From: Arthrobacter sp. NicSoilB4
GTDB taxonomy: Bacteria; Actinomycetota; Actinomycetes; Actinomycetales; Micrococcaceae
Length of the DNA stretch: 64,000 bases
Reading direction: 5' to 3'
Assembly (NCBI RefSeq): GCF_019977335.1
Contig: NZ_AP024653.1
Span: 1,550,001 to 1,614,000, forward strand
The notes beneath the pieces are model-generated. The model was not told the DNA's origin and did not search any database. It saw only the letters and a list, made by a program, of their open reading frames with translations. Shown in pieces: positions 23,195 through 31,968 of the stretch (position 1 is its first letter; each line of letters starts with the position of its first letter). The translations under genes were made by a program, and so were the position numbers.

Positions 23195-26100
23195 ATGACT
23201 TCTTCGCGCTACTTCCGTTTCCCGCATCTGCACGGCGATCTGGTCACTTTCGTGGCCGAAGACGACGTCTGGATCGCGCCCCTGGGCGGGGGCCGCGCCT
23301 GGCGCGTGTCTTCGCTACAACTGCCCGCCCGGAACCCACGTTTCACCCCGGACGGCAAGAAGCTGGTGTGGACGGTCGTTCAAGGAACGGCTCCGGAGGT
23401 GGTCACCGCGGACGTCGACGGCGGCGGCTACCGTCAGCTGAGCTACTTCGGCCACGCATCCACGAAGGTCAAGGGCTTCACGCCCGACGGCGACGTCCTG
23501 GTCACGAGCGCCTTCCGCCAGGCCGACAGCCGCCTCACCCACGCCTACAGCCTGCCCGTCACGGGCGGCTGGGCCGCTGAACTCCCATTCGGCCCGGTGG
23601 AATCCGTGGCTTTCGGGCCGGTTGTCGGCGACGAACGCCCCGTGGTCCTGGCCAGCGTGCTCTCCCGCGAACCCGCATGGTGGAAGCGCTACCGGGGCGG
23701 CACGGCCGGCAAGCTGTGGATCGATGGCGACGGAAACGGCGAATTCGAACGCCTCGCCGCCGACTTGGACGGCAACCTGACCGACCCGATGTGGGTCGAC
23801 GGACGGATCGCCTTCCTCTCCGACCACGAGGGCTACGGCAACCTCTACTCCGTGCTGCCCAACGGCTCTGATCTGCGCCGCCACACAGACCACGAGGACT
23901 TCTACGTCCGCCACGCCGCCACCGACGGCCAGCGCGTCATCTTCGAGTCGGCCGGCGAGCTGTGGCTGCTGCCGGACCTCGGCTCGGACGCCGTCAAGCT
24001 CGAGATTTCCCTGGGGTCAGCCTCCCAGGCCCGCCGCGGGGCGCCGCTGAAGGCCTCACGGCACCTGGGCGACGTAGTTCCGGACCGCACCGGCGGCTCC
24101 AGTGCCGTGGAGTCCCACGGCACGCTGCACTGGCTGCGGCATAAGGACGGGCCTTCCCGCGTCCTGGAAGCCACACCGGGCGTCCGTGCCCGACTGCCCC
24201 GCCCCTTTGGCGAGGGACGGATCGCCTATGTGGCCGATCACGACGGCGTCGAGGCCCTGTACCTGAGGGCGATCGCCGGAAACCCCGATTTCGGGAACGC
24301 AGGCGCCGGCAAGAAGTCCGGCGGGCAGCAGGCCGGTCCCGAACAGCGGGCCGCCACGCCGCCGCAGGATTCCGACGCCGGCACGCCCCTGCCGAGGCCC
24401 GTTTCGGCCGCAGCCCTGACCCGGCCGGATGCCGTGGCCGCGGTCCCGGCGGCAGTGGCGGACGGACCGGACAGCCACCCCACCGACACTGCCGTCACCG
24501 CCGGCGCCGCCAACACCGACAACACAGCTGGCACTGCCGGCCCGGCGGAAGGCAACTCCGGTACGCAGGGACAGTCACGCCAATCAGGCCAGGCCACCAG
24601 GATCGATTTCCCCAAGCCCACCCGGGCCAGCGCCATCGAGGCCAGCCCGGACGGGAACTGGCTCGCCGTCGGCACGGCCTTCGGCGACATCTACCTCGCC
24701 GACACGCGCACCGGCACCCTGTCCCTCGTGAGCAGCATTGGCGAGGGCAGCATCGAAGGCTTCAGCTGGTCCCCGGACTCGGCGTGGCTGGGCTGGTCCG
24801 AGCCGGTCACGTCCTTCGGCTCCCGCAGCCGGCTGCGCATCACCCGTGTGGACGACGCCGGCATCGCACCGGAGGGGACGCGCACCATAGTCGAGGTCAC
24901 CGACGGACGCTTCCGCGACGAATCGCCGTCGTTCACCCCCGACGGCAAGTTCCTTGCGTTCCTCTCCAACCGCAGCTTCGACCCGGTCTACGACGGACAC
25001 TCCTTCGACCTGTCCTTCCCCAGCCCGATCAAGCCCTACCTCGTTGCCCTCGCCGCGGACACGCCGTCGCCCTTCGGCCCGAGCGTTGACCTGCTCGAAG
25101 CCGTGCTGGAAGACGGAGCCGGGACGCCGGCGGAGAAGTCCGACGCCGAGCAGGTTCCGGTGGTTCGGGTCGACGCCGAGGGCCTGGCCCACCGCGTCAT
25201 CAGCGTGCCGGTGCCGCAGGGGAACTACTCCCACCTCACCGCCGCTGCCGGGGCGCTGCTCTGGCTCGACAGCGAACTGTCCGGTGTCACCGGCGAAGGC
25301 CGCGCCAGCCTCGAGGACAAGAACGCGGCACCCTGCCTCGTCCGCTTCGACCTCGCCCGGCGCAAAACCACCACCATCGTGGACGCACTGGACAGCTACC
25401 GGCTCTCCGGTGACGGCGGGAAGGTCGTGGTCCTTCAGGACAAGCAGATCCGCGTCTCGCCCGCCAACGCCAAGGCGGACGAGGAGTCCGGCCAGCTGGT
25501 CAAGGTGGACCTCAGCCGCATCCGCGTGCAGCTGGATCCGCTCAGCGTCTGGGGCCAGGCCTTCGATGAGGCCTGGCGGCTCCAGCGCGACTTCTTCTGG
25601 ACGGAAGACATGGCCGGGCAGGACTGGGACTCGGTGCACGCCCGCTACCGTCCCATCGTGGACCGGCTCGGCTCGCACGACGACCTCGTGGACCTGCTGT
25701 GGGAGCTCCACGGTGAATTGGGCACATCCCACGCCTATGTCCGTCCTGCCGCCGTCACCGAGAACGGCAGCAACGGCCAGGGCCGCCTGGGTGCTGACCT
25801 AGTGTTCACCGGTGAGGGCTGGGAGATCACCCGGATCCTCGCGGGGGAGTCCTCCGACCCGCTCGCCACCTCGCCGCTGACTCGGCCTGGCGCTGACGCG
25901 AAGCCCGGCGACGTGCTGCTGGCGATCGACGGCGTCGAGCTCACCGAAGAGCGCACCCCGGCCATGCAGCTGGTTGGCGCCGCGGGACGCGCTGTGGAGC
26001 TCACCCTGCGCAACGGTGCCGGCCACGGAAGCCAGGCAGGGCGGCAGCGCCGCGTGGCCGTGGTCCCGGTCAAGGACGAGGAGCGGCTGCGGTACCAGGA

Positions 26101-26785
26101 ATGGGTGTCCGCCAACCGCAGGACTGTCCGGCAGGCGTCCCAGGGGACTTTCGGCTACCTGCACGTTCCGGACATGATGGCGAACGGCTGGGCCCAGCTG
26201 CACCGCGACCTCGACACCGAAACGGCCCTCGACGGGCTGATCGTCGACGTCCGCCGCAACCGGGGAGGACACACCTCCCAGCTTGTCGCCGAACTCATCG
26301 GGCGCAAGGTCACCGGCTGGAGCATGCCGCGCGGGGAGAAGCCACGGACTTACCCGCACCACGCTCCGCGCGGGCCCGTCATCATCCTGACCGACGAATT
26401 CGCCGGTTCCGACGGCGACATCATCACCCAGGTCTCCAAGCTGCGGGGGATCGGCCCGGTCATCGGCACCCGGACCTGGGGCGGCGTCGTCGGCATCGAC
26501 AACCGCTTCGCCCTGGCCGACGGGACCGGGGTCACCCAGCCGCGTTACGCCACGTGGTTCTCCGGCGGTGTGGGCTGGGGGGTCGAGAACTTCGGCGTCG
26601 CGCCCGATATCGAAGTGACCTTCCCGCCGCACGCCTACGCCGCCGGCACGGACCCGCAGCTGGAATACGGCATCGGCGCGCTCAAGGAAATGATCCAGGA
26701 GCTGCCCACCGACCGGCCGCCGCTGCGCGAGGGATACCGCCTCGTCCGGCCTGCCCCGCTGCCGGCCCGCGGCCAGGGCAGCTAG
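23195..26785 (+). CDS. S41 family tricorn-type protease, 1196 aa
   Basis: Large cytoplasmic protease that would act downstream of the proteasome on peptides. N-terminal beta-propellers (about residues 1-700) contain repeated TPDGK and SPDG beta-blade motifs. Then come a helical core-1 region, a PDZ domain (about 865-930, KPGDVLLAIDGVEL) and the C-terminal S41 protease domain. Candidate tetrad, by comparison with tricorn: Ser845-His846 in ELGTSHAYVR, nucleophile Ser1072 in AGSDGDIIT and Glu1131 in WGVENFG. An Ala/Thr/Gly-rich low-complexity insert (about 370-465) is not part of the propeller fold. No signal peptide. It appears to be a single-gene transcript with a strong terminator. Confidence 0.93.
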   Translation: MTSSRYFRFPHLHGDLVTFVAEDDVWIAPLGGGRAWRVSSLQLPARNPRFTPDGKKLVWTVVQGTAPEVVTADVDGGGYRQLSYFGHASTKVKGFTPDGDVLVTSAFRQADSRLTHAYSLPVTGGWAAELPFGPVESVAFGPVVGDERPVVLASVLSREPAWWKRYRGGTAGKLWIDGDGNGEFERLAADLDGNLTDPMWVDGRIAFLSDHEGYGNLYSVLPNGSDLRRHTDHEDFYVRHAATDGQRVIFESAGELWLLPDLGSDAVKLEISLGSASQARRGAPLKASRHLGDVVPDRTGGSSAVESHGTLHWLRHKDGPSRVLEATPGVRARLPRPFGEGRIAYVADHDGVEALYLRAIAGNPDFGNAGAGKKSGGQQAGPEQRAATPPQDSDAGTPLPRPVSAAALTRPDAVAAVPAAVADGPDSHPTDTAVTAGAANTDNTAGTAGPAEGNSGTQGQSRQSGQATRIDFPKPTRASAIEASPDGNWLAVGTAFGDIYLADTRTGTLSLVSSIGEGSIEGFSWSPDSAWLGWSEPVTSFGSRSRLRITRVDDAGIAPEGTRTIVEVTDGRFRDESPSFTPDGKFLAFLSNRSFDPVYDGHSFDLSFPSPIKPYLVALAADTPSPFGPSVDLLEAVLEDGAGTPAEKSDAEQVPVVRVDAEGLAHRVISVPVPQGNYSHLTAAAGALLWLDSELSGVTGEGRASLEDKNAAPCLVRFDLARRKTTTIVDALDSYRLSGDGGKVVVLQDKQIRVSPANAKADEESGQLVKVDLSRIRVQLDPLSVWGQAFDEAWRLQRDFFWTEDMAGQDWDSVHARYRPIVDRLGSHDDLVDLLWELHGELGTSHAYVRPAAVTENGSNGQGRLGADLVFTGEGWEITRILAGESSDPLATSPLTRPGADAKPGDVLLAIDGVELTEERTPAMQLVGAAGRAVELTLRNGAGHGSQAGRQRRVAVVPVKDEERLRYQEWVSANRRTVRQASQGTFGYLHVPDMMANGWAQLHRDLDTETALDGLIVDVRRNRGGHTSQLVAELIGRKVTGWSMPRGEKPRTYPHHAPRGPVIILTDEFAGSDGDIITQVSKLRGIGPVIGTRTWGGVVGIDNRFALADGTGVTQPRYATWFSGGVGWGVENFGVAPDIEVTFPPHAYAAGTDPQLEYGIGALKEMIQELPTDRPPLREGYRLVRPAPLPARGQGS

Positions 26786-26813
26786 CCTGCGGCGCCCGGC
26801 GGGCGCAACCGCC

Positions 26814-26866
26814 AACGGCGAAGGCCCCCGTTCCCTGAACAGCAGGGAGCGGGGGCCTTCGCCGTT
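26814..26866. terminator. strong bidirectional terminator
   Basis: 24-bp inverted repeat with one G-T wobble (26814-26837, 26843-26866), loop AACAG, ending AACGG / CCGTTTAAC. It lies between the converging tricorn-protease and OsmC genes. Confidence 0.85.
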
Positions 26867-26878
26867 TAACGGCAGGTG

Positions 26879-27307
26879 CTAGGAAACCAGCGTGGCGTCC
26901 AGGGTGATCTTGATGCCCGTGAGGGCGGCCGAGACCGGGCAGCCCACTTTGGCTTCCTCGGCGAGGCGCTGGAATTCGTCCTCGGAGATGCCCGGAATAC
27001 GGGCGCTGACGGTCAGGTGGCTGTCCGAGATGCCGGTCCCGGGAACGAACGTGACGTCCGCCTTGGTCTGGACTTCCTCGGGCGTGTGGCCCGCGCCGGC
27101 CAGGGCGTGGCTGAAAGCCATCGAAAAACAAGCCGAGTGCGCGGCGGCGATGAGTTCCTCGGGGCTGGTCTTGCCTTCGGCCGCTTCAGCGCGTGCCTTC
27201 CAGGTGACGTCGAAGTTGCCCAGTCCGGAGCTGTCCAGGGTGGTGTTGCCGGCGCCTGACATCAGGTCGCCGTTCCATACGGTGTGTGCGGTGCGTGTTG
27301 TTGCCAT
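26879..27307 (-). CDS. OsmC family peroxiredoxin, 142 aa
   Basis: Thiol-dependent organic peroxide reductase. Two catalytic cysteines are expected and seen: AAAHSACFSMAF (peroxidatic, near residue 60) and AKVGCPVSAAL (resolving, near residue 125). The Arg that activates the first Cys in OsmC/Ohr proteins is probably in the N-terminal TRTAHTVWNG segment. The protein resembles the OsmC branch (PEELIAAAHSACF) more than Ohr. GAGGAG is 5 bases before the ATG at 27307; an in-frame ATG two codons upstream is less well spaced. It reads as a monocistronic gene. Confidence 0.92.
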   Translation of the reverse strand: MATTRTAHTVWNGDLMSGAGNTTLDSSGLGNFDVTWKARAEAAEGKTSPEELIAAAHSACFSMAFSHALAGAGHTPEEVQTKADVTFVPGTGISDSHLTVSARIPGISEDEFQRLAEEAKVGCPVSAALTGIKITLDATLVS

Positions 27308-27458
27308 GTCCACTCCTCGTCATAGTTCAATGCGTGATCCGGCGCGTGCGCCGGTCGTGCCGTGTCCCATCCTAGGGATTCAGCCGGGCCGGCGCACGGG
27401 GGTTCCGCTGTCAGTGGATTGTGACCCGTCTACGGCCCCGCCGGCAAAGGGCCATCGG

Positions 27459-27464
27459 TACAGT
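27459..27464 (+). promoter_or_regulatory. -10 element of leaderless promoter
   Basis: TACAGT, six bases (GTCGAC), ATG at 27471. Identical spacing to the other leaderless candidates. Confidence 0.6.
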
Positions 27465-27470
27465 GTCGAC

Positions 27471-27845
27471 ATGGAAATCACTGGACCCGGTGCGCCGCCC
27501 GCGGCGCGCATCGCCACGATCATGGTCAACGCCGTGGACGCCGAGCGGCTGGCAGAATTCTGGGCGGCGCTGCTGGGCACCGTGGTGTCCTCGCGGTTCG
27601 ATCAGTTCGTCTGGCTCCAGTCCGCCGGCCCCGGAGCGCCGCAGCTGGCCTTCCAGCAGGTCGAGCAGCCCACAGAGGGAAGACGCCGCCTGCACCTGGA
27701 CATCCACGGGCCCGATCCTGCGGCGCTGCGGGCCCTCGCCGAGTCCCTCGGGGCAGACTTCGTGGAAGGCAACGACATCGGCGATTTCCACTGGGACGTA
27801 ATGCAGGATCCCGAAGGCAACGAATTCTGCATCGCCGGCGACTGA
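27471..27845 (+). CDS. VOC family protein, 124 aa
   Basis: Single-domain VOC (glyoxalase-like) protein. The N-terminal unit runs ATIMVNAVDAERLAEFWAAL, and the C-terminal unit holds LHLDIHGPDPAALRALAESL and DVMQDPEGNEFCIA, where the DPEGNEF signature is a typical metal-ligand end. The subgroup is often called glyoxalase-like and its substrate is unknown. The long open frame upstream runs antisense through osmC; the start at ATG 27471 is set by the leaderless promoter element and the length of the fold. Confidence 0.85.
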   Translation: MEITGPGAPPAARIATIMVNAVDAERLAEFWAALLGTVVSSRFDQFVWLQSAGPGAPQLAFQQVEQPTEGRRRLHLDIHGPDPAALRALAESLGADFVEGNDIGDFHWDVMQDPEGNEFCIAGD

Positions 27846-27875
27846 GCCTTTGAGGCCGGGCTGTGAACCGGCTTA

Positions 27876-27920
27876 ACGACGACGGCGACGCACCCGCGCG
27901 GGGTGCGTCGCCGTCGTCGT
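27876..27920. terminator. strong bidirectional terminator
   Basis: Perfect 20-bp inverted repeat (27876-27895 and 27901-27920) with a GCGCG loop, in the gap between the VOC gene and the converging membrane-protein gene. Weak T run (CTCTT) on the plus side. Confidence 0.85.
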
Positions 27921-27933
27921 CTCTTCCGGGGGA

Positions 27934-28284
27934 CTACTGCCAGAGGGTGGCGATGGCCACGTTCAGCAATGCCAGGCCGCCGACGCTGTGGGCGAGGCCC
28001 TTGCTGATCGGCTCGTCCTTCTTGTACTTGCGGCGGCCGATGAACGCCAGCACGAAGACCACCAGGGCGATCGCGAACTTGATGCCGAGCTTGGCGTAGT
28101 TGGCGTTCATGTCAAGGGCCGGGATCAGGCCCATCATGACGATGCCGGTGATGAGCTGCAGGGCAGCGCCGTCGAACTGGCGGGGGTGGACGGTGGGCTT
28201 CTTCATCTGGCCGATCCAGATGCCGACGATCATGGCGGCGCCGATGATGTGCAGGAAGACCATGACGTTATAAACGATGTTCAT
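27934..28284 (-). CDS. small integral membrane protein, 116 aa
   Basis: Four hydrophobic segments: MNIVYNVMVFLHIIGAAMIV (about 1-25), ALQLITGIVMMGLIPALDM (41-60), AKLGIKFAIALVVFVLAFI (64-82) and LAHSVGGLALLNVAIATLW (97-115). A short basic loop (GRRKYKKDE) separates spans 3 and 4. Small proteins of this layout in Arthrobacter are hypothetical; there is no conserved catalytic motif. The ATG at 28284 has a TACACT hexamer 6 bases upstream. Confidence 0.85.
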   Translation of the reverse strand: MNIVYNVMVFLHIIGAAMIVGIWIGQMKKPTVHPRQFDGAALQLITGIVMMGLIPALDMNANYAKLGIKFAIALVVFVLAFIGRRKYKKDEPISKGLAHSVGGLALLNVAIATLWQ

Positions 28285-28290
28285 GGCATC

Positions 28291-28296
28291 AGTGTA
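28291..28296 (-). promoter_or_regulatory. -10 element of leaderless promoter
   Basis: On the minus strand TACACT, six bases (GATGCC), then the ATG of the 116-residue membrane protein at 28284. Confidence 0.6.
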
Positions 28297-28360
28297 GCCA
28301 GAGTCTTCTACGCACCGTAGTAGGACCCGCGGTGCGGTTCACAATGGCACAGCAAAAACA

Positions 28361-28416
28361 GCGACGGCGGCGCGGGCACTCCGGTGGTTTCCCACCCGCG
28401 CCCGCACCGCCGTCGC
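28361..28416 (-). terminator. intrinsic terminator after sucB
   Basis: 17-bp stem with one mismatch (28361-28377 and 28400-28416), GC-rich; on the minus strand it is followed by a TGTTTTTGC T-run. It lies about 20 bases beyond the sucB stop. Confidence 0.85.
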
Positions 28417-28436
28417 CGCTGCTGTGCTTCTTGGAC

Positions 28437-30206
28437 CTAGAGCCCGAGGTCGGCTTCGAAGGCGCCTTCCTCAAGGCGTGCCTTCAGCGTCTGCAGGAAG
28501 CGTCCCGCGTCGGCGCCGTCCACCAGGCGGTGGTCGTACGTCAGGGAGAGGTACATCATCGAACGGATCGCGATCGAGTCGTCGCCGTTCTCATCGGCGA
28601 CCACCACGGCGCGCTTGACGATCGCGCCGGTGCCCAGGATGGCCACCTGCGGCTGGTTGATGATCGGGGTGTCGAAGAGGGCGCCCACGGAACCGATGTT
28701 GGTGATGCTGAAGGTTCCGCCGGAGAGCTCGTCCGGCCCGATCTTGCCGTCGCGGGTGCGGCCGGCGACGTCGGCGATCTTGCCGGCCAGGCCGGCAAGG
28801 TTCAGGTTGCCGGCGTCGGCGATGACCGGGACCAGCAGGCCCTTGTCCGTGTCCACCGCAATCGCCAGGTGCTCGGCGTTGTGGTAGGTGATCTCCTGCT
28901 TGTCCTCGTCGTAGGAGGCGTTCACCTTCGGGTGCTGCTTCAGGGCCTCGGCTACAGCCTTGGCGATGAAGGGCAGGAAAGTCAGCTTGGAGCCGTTCTG
29001 GGCCTGGAAGGAGTTCTTGGCCTTGGCGCGCAGCTTGGCGACCTTGGTCATGTCCACCTCGTGCACCTGGGTCAGTTGCGTGGAGATGTCCAGCGATTCG
29101 CGCATGCGGCGGGCAATGACCTGGCGGATCCGCGGGGCCTTCTGCACGGTGCCGCGCAGCGAGGAGAGATCAGCGGACGGACGCGCGGCGGGAGCAGCGG
29201 AAGCTGCCGGTGCGGCGGCCGCGGGAGCCGGGGCTGCCTTGGCTTCTGCTGCTGCCAGTACGTCCTGCTTGCGGATGCGGCCGCCGACGCCGGTGCCGGC
29301 CAGGGAGGAAATGTCCACGCCCTGCTGGTTCGCGAGCTTGCGGACCAGCGGCGTGACGTAGCCGGACTCGGCGGCAGCAGCGGCCGGGGCCGCCTCCTTC
29401 GCCGGTGCGGCGGGGGCTTCCTGCTTCGGTGCCTCCTGCTTGGGGGCTTCAGCGGGAGCAGCCTCCTGCTTGGGGGCTTCTTCCTTCGGAGCGGCTTCTG
29501 CCTTCGGCGCTGCTGCTTCCTTCGGAGCTTCTGGGGACGGTGCCGCGGCGGGGGCGGCAGCGCCGGAACCGATGACAGCGAGGACTGAGCCGACCTCGGC
29601 CGTTTCGTCCTCGGCGACGCGGATTTCCTGCAGGGTGCCGGCGACAGGGGACGGGATTTCGGTGTCGACCTTGTCGGTGGAGACCTCAAGCAACGGTTCG
29701 TCGACCTCGACGGTGTCGCCGATGCTCTTGAGCCAGCGGGTGACGGTGCCTTCAGTGACGCTCTCGCCCAGGGCGGGGAGCGTGACTTCGTGGCCTTCGC
29801 CGGCGGGAGCGGCAGCCTCGGCGGCGGGCGCTTCCTCGGCAGCCGGGGCTTCGGCTTCCTCGGCAGGTGCCTCAGCGGCCGGCACTTCCTCGGCGGGAGC
29901 CTCTTCGGCGGCCGTCTCTTCGGCGGGCGCCTCTTCGGCGGCCGGGGCGGCAGCCGCTCCGGAGCCGGAACCGTCGCCGATGCGCACGAGCGGTGCGCCA
30001 ACTTCAGCGGTCTCGTCTTCGGCGACGAGGATTTCCTCGATCACGCCAGCGATCGGAGAGGGGATCTCGGTGTCTACTTTGTCGGTGGAAACCTCGAGCA
30101 GCGGCTCGTCCACTTCTACCCGGTCACCTACCTGCTTGAGCCAGCGGGTGACGGTTCCTTCGGTGACACTCTCACCGAGGGCGGGCAAGTTAACGGATTC
30201 AGACAT
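28437..30206 (-). CDS. sucB: 2-oxoacid dehydrogenase E2 component (dihydrolipoamide acyltransferase), 589 aa
   Basis: Carries the lipoyl-bearing swinging arms and the acyltransferase of a 2-oxoacid dehydrogenase complex. Two lipoyl domains: residues ~1-78 and ~135-212, each with the [14 protein letters not shown] lipoyl-lysine hairpin. They are joined by Ala/Glu/Pro-rich linkers. A peripheral subunit-binding domain lies at about 290-330 ([20 protein letters not shown]), then the catalytic domain ending [17 protein letters not shown], where His and Asp form the active site (H-x3-D). In Actinobacteria one E2 can serve the pyruvate and/or 2-oxoglutarate complexes, so the exact substrate is open. 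It lies 126 bases after lpdA on the same strand. Confidence 0.95.
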   Translation of the reverse strand: MSESVNLPALGESVTEGTVTRWLKQVGDRVEVDEPLLEVSTDKVDTEIPSPIAGVIEEILVAEDETAEVGAPLVRIGDGSGSGAAAAPAAEEAPAEETAAEEAPAEEVPAAEAPAEEAEAPAAEEAPAAEAAAPAGEGHEVTLPALGESVTEGTVTRWLKSIGDTVEVDEPLLEVSTDKVDTEIPSPVAGTLQEIRVAEDETAEVGSVLAVIGSGAAAPAAAPSPEAPKEAAAPKAEAAPKEEAPKQEAAPAEAPKQEAPKQEAPAAPAKEAAPAAAAAESGYVTPLVRKLANQQGVDISSLAGTGVGGRIRKQDVLAAAEAKAAPAPAAAAPAASAAPAARPSADLSSLRGTVQKAPRIRQVIARRMRESLDISTQLTQVHEVDMTKVAKLRAKAKNSFQAQNGSKLTFLPFIAKAVAEALKQHPKVNASYDEDKQEITYHNAEHLAIAVDTDKGLLVPVIADAGNLNLAGLAGKIADVAGRTRDGKIGPDELSGGTFSITNIGSVGALFDTPIINQPQVAILGTGAIVKRAVVVADENGDDSIAIRSMMYLSLTYDHRLVDGADAGRFLQTLKARLEEGAFEADLGL

Positions 30207-30261
30207 GTCGTCCCCGTTCTCCTTATTGATCTTTAGTGCGGATGATTGCTGCCTTGGTTGA

Positions 30262-30300
30262 GCTTAGTGCACCCGGTATTTCCTGCCGGGTGCACTAAGC
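30262..30300 (-). terminator. stem-loop between lpdA and sucB
   Basis: Perfect 15-bp stem (30262-30276, 30286-30300) with a 9-base loop. No T run follows on the minus strand (TCAACC), so it may act as an mRNA stability or partial-termination element between lpdA and sucB and not as a full terminator. Confidence 0.6.
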
Positions 30301-30332
30301 ACAATGGTCTTGCGGTGGTGCGGGCGGAACTG

Positions 30333-31718
30333 CTAGCCGTGAAGGGGCTTGCCGGCCAGGGCCAGGTGCGCCTCGCCCAGGGACTCGTTCTGGGTCGGGT
30401 GTGCGTGGACCAGCTGGGCCACGTCCTCCGGGTATGCTTCCCAGTTCACGATCAGCTGGGCTTCGCCGATCTGCTCGCCCATGCGGGCGCCGATCATGTG
30501 GACGCCGACGACGGGGCCGTCCTTCTGGCGGACCAGCTTGACCAGGCCGGACGTGCCCAGGATGGAACTCTTGCCGTTGCCGGCGAGGTTGTATTCCTGG
30601 GTCTGGATCTGGTCGTCACCGAACTTGGCCTTGGCGGCCTTCTCCGTGTAGCCCACCGTGGCGATTTCGGGCTCGGAGTAGGTGACCTTGGGGATGTTGA
30701 CGTCCTCGACGATGACGGGCTTGAGGCCGGCGATTTCTTCGGCGACGAAGATGCCCTGCTGGTAGCCGCGGTGCGCGAGCTGGACGCCGGGGACGATGTC
30801 GCCCACGGCGTAGACGTTGCCCACGCCGGTGTGCAGGCGCTCATTCGTGATGACGAAGCCGCGGTCAATGGTCAGGCCGGCCTCTTCATAGCCGAGGTTG
30901 GCCGTGACCGGGCCGCGGCCGACGGCGACCAGGAGGAGATCGGCCTCGAACGTCTTGCCGTCCACGAGGGTGACCTTGACGCCGTCGGCGTTCTGCTCGA
31001 CGCCCTGGAAGAAGGTGCCGGTGGAGAACTTGATGCCGCGCTTCTTGAAGGCACGCTCAAAGGCCTTGACGATCGTGGCGTCCTCGTTCGGGACCAGCGA
31101 CGGCAGGCCCTCGATGACGGTCACGTCGACGCCGAAGGACTTCCAGACGGAGGCGAATTCGACGCCGATGACGCCGCCGCCGAGGATGATCGCGCTCTTG
31201 GGGATGAAGTCCATCGTGAGGGCTTCGTCGGAGGTGATGACCTTGCCCCCGATTTCCAGGCCCGGCAGGGTGCGGGAGTAGGAGCCGGTCGCGAGGACAA
31301 TGTTTTTGCCCTTGTATGCGGTGCCGTTGACAACGATGGTGTCGGCGCCCTGGAGCTTGCCTTCGCCCTCGATGACGGTGATGCCCTTTTTGCCCTTGAT
31401 GAGGCCCTGCAGGCCCTTGAACTTGCCGGCGATAATGCCGTCTTTGTAGGCGTTGACAGCGGTGATGTCGATGCTGTCGAGGGTGACGTTGACACCGTAC
31501 TTCGCCGAGTCACGGGCGTGGTCGGCCAGTTCTGCAGAGTGCAGCAGGGCCTTCGTGGGGATACAGCCGTTGTGCAGGCACGTACCGCCGAGTTTGCCCT
31601 TTTCGATCAGGCCGACGGTGAGGCCGAGCTGAACGGCACGCAGCGCAGTGGCGTAGCCGCCGCTGCCGCCGCCGAGTACCAGGATGTCGAATTCTTGCGC
31701 AGTTGCCTGATCGGCCAC
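30333..31718 (-). CDS. lpdA: dihydrolipoyl dehydrogenase, 461 aa
   Basis: FAD-dependent disulfide oxidoreductase (E3) that reoxidises lipoyl groups. FAD-binding loop DILVLGGGSGGYATALRAVQ near residue 10; redox-active disulfide GGTCLHNGCIPTKALLHSAE (C-x4-C); NAD-binding loop IILGGGVIGVEFASVWKSFG (GxGxxG variant); and the C-terminal interface HAHPTQNESLGEAHLA with the catalytic His-Glu pair. I choose GTG at 31718 because AGGGAG lies about 8 bases upstream. Starts further upstream exist in frame, but the protein already has a full FAD domain from this point. It likely serves SucB encoded just downstream. Confidence 0.95.
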   Translation of the reverse strand: MADQATAQEFDILVLGGGSGGYATALRAVQLGLTVGLIEKGKLGGTCLHNGCIPTKALLHSAELADHARDSAKYGVNVTLDSIDITAVNAYKDGIIAGKFKGLQGLIKGKKGITVIEGEGKLQGADTIVVNGTAYKGKNIVLATGSYSRTLPGLEIGGKVITSDEALTMDFIPKSAIILGGGVIGVEFASVWKSFGVDVTVIEGLPSLVPNEDATIVKAFERAFKKRGIKFSTGTFFQGVEQNADGVKVTLVDGKTFEADLLLVAVGRGPVTANLGYEEAGLTIDRGFVITNERLHTGVGNVYAVGDIVPGVQLAHRGYQQGIFVAEEIAGLKPVIVEDVNIPKVTYSEPEIATVGYTEKAAKAKFGDDQIQTQEYNLAGNGKSSILGTSGLVKLVRQKDGPVVGVHMIGARMGEQIGEAQLIVNWEAYPEDVAQLVHAHPTQNESLGEAHLALAGKPLHG

Positions 31719-31968
31719 TAAAACGCTCCCTCGCGTGAACGATGACACGAGAGTACGCATCATCTGGTCTTGGAACTTCCTTGCCGTGATTATGCCAGCA
31801 GGGCAGTTCCCTTTCATTTGTGACTACCGGAGTTCACCTTAGCGAACCACTAATACATGCTCCACCTTGCCGTGGCGTTTGTGGAGCGCTTGTGTCCAGT
31901 GTCACGCGGGTTTGTGGCCGGGGGATCACCCCGTCCCCAAACCCGCGCGGACGGCTGGAGGGCGGCTT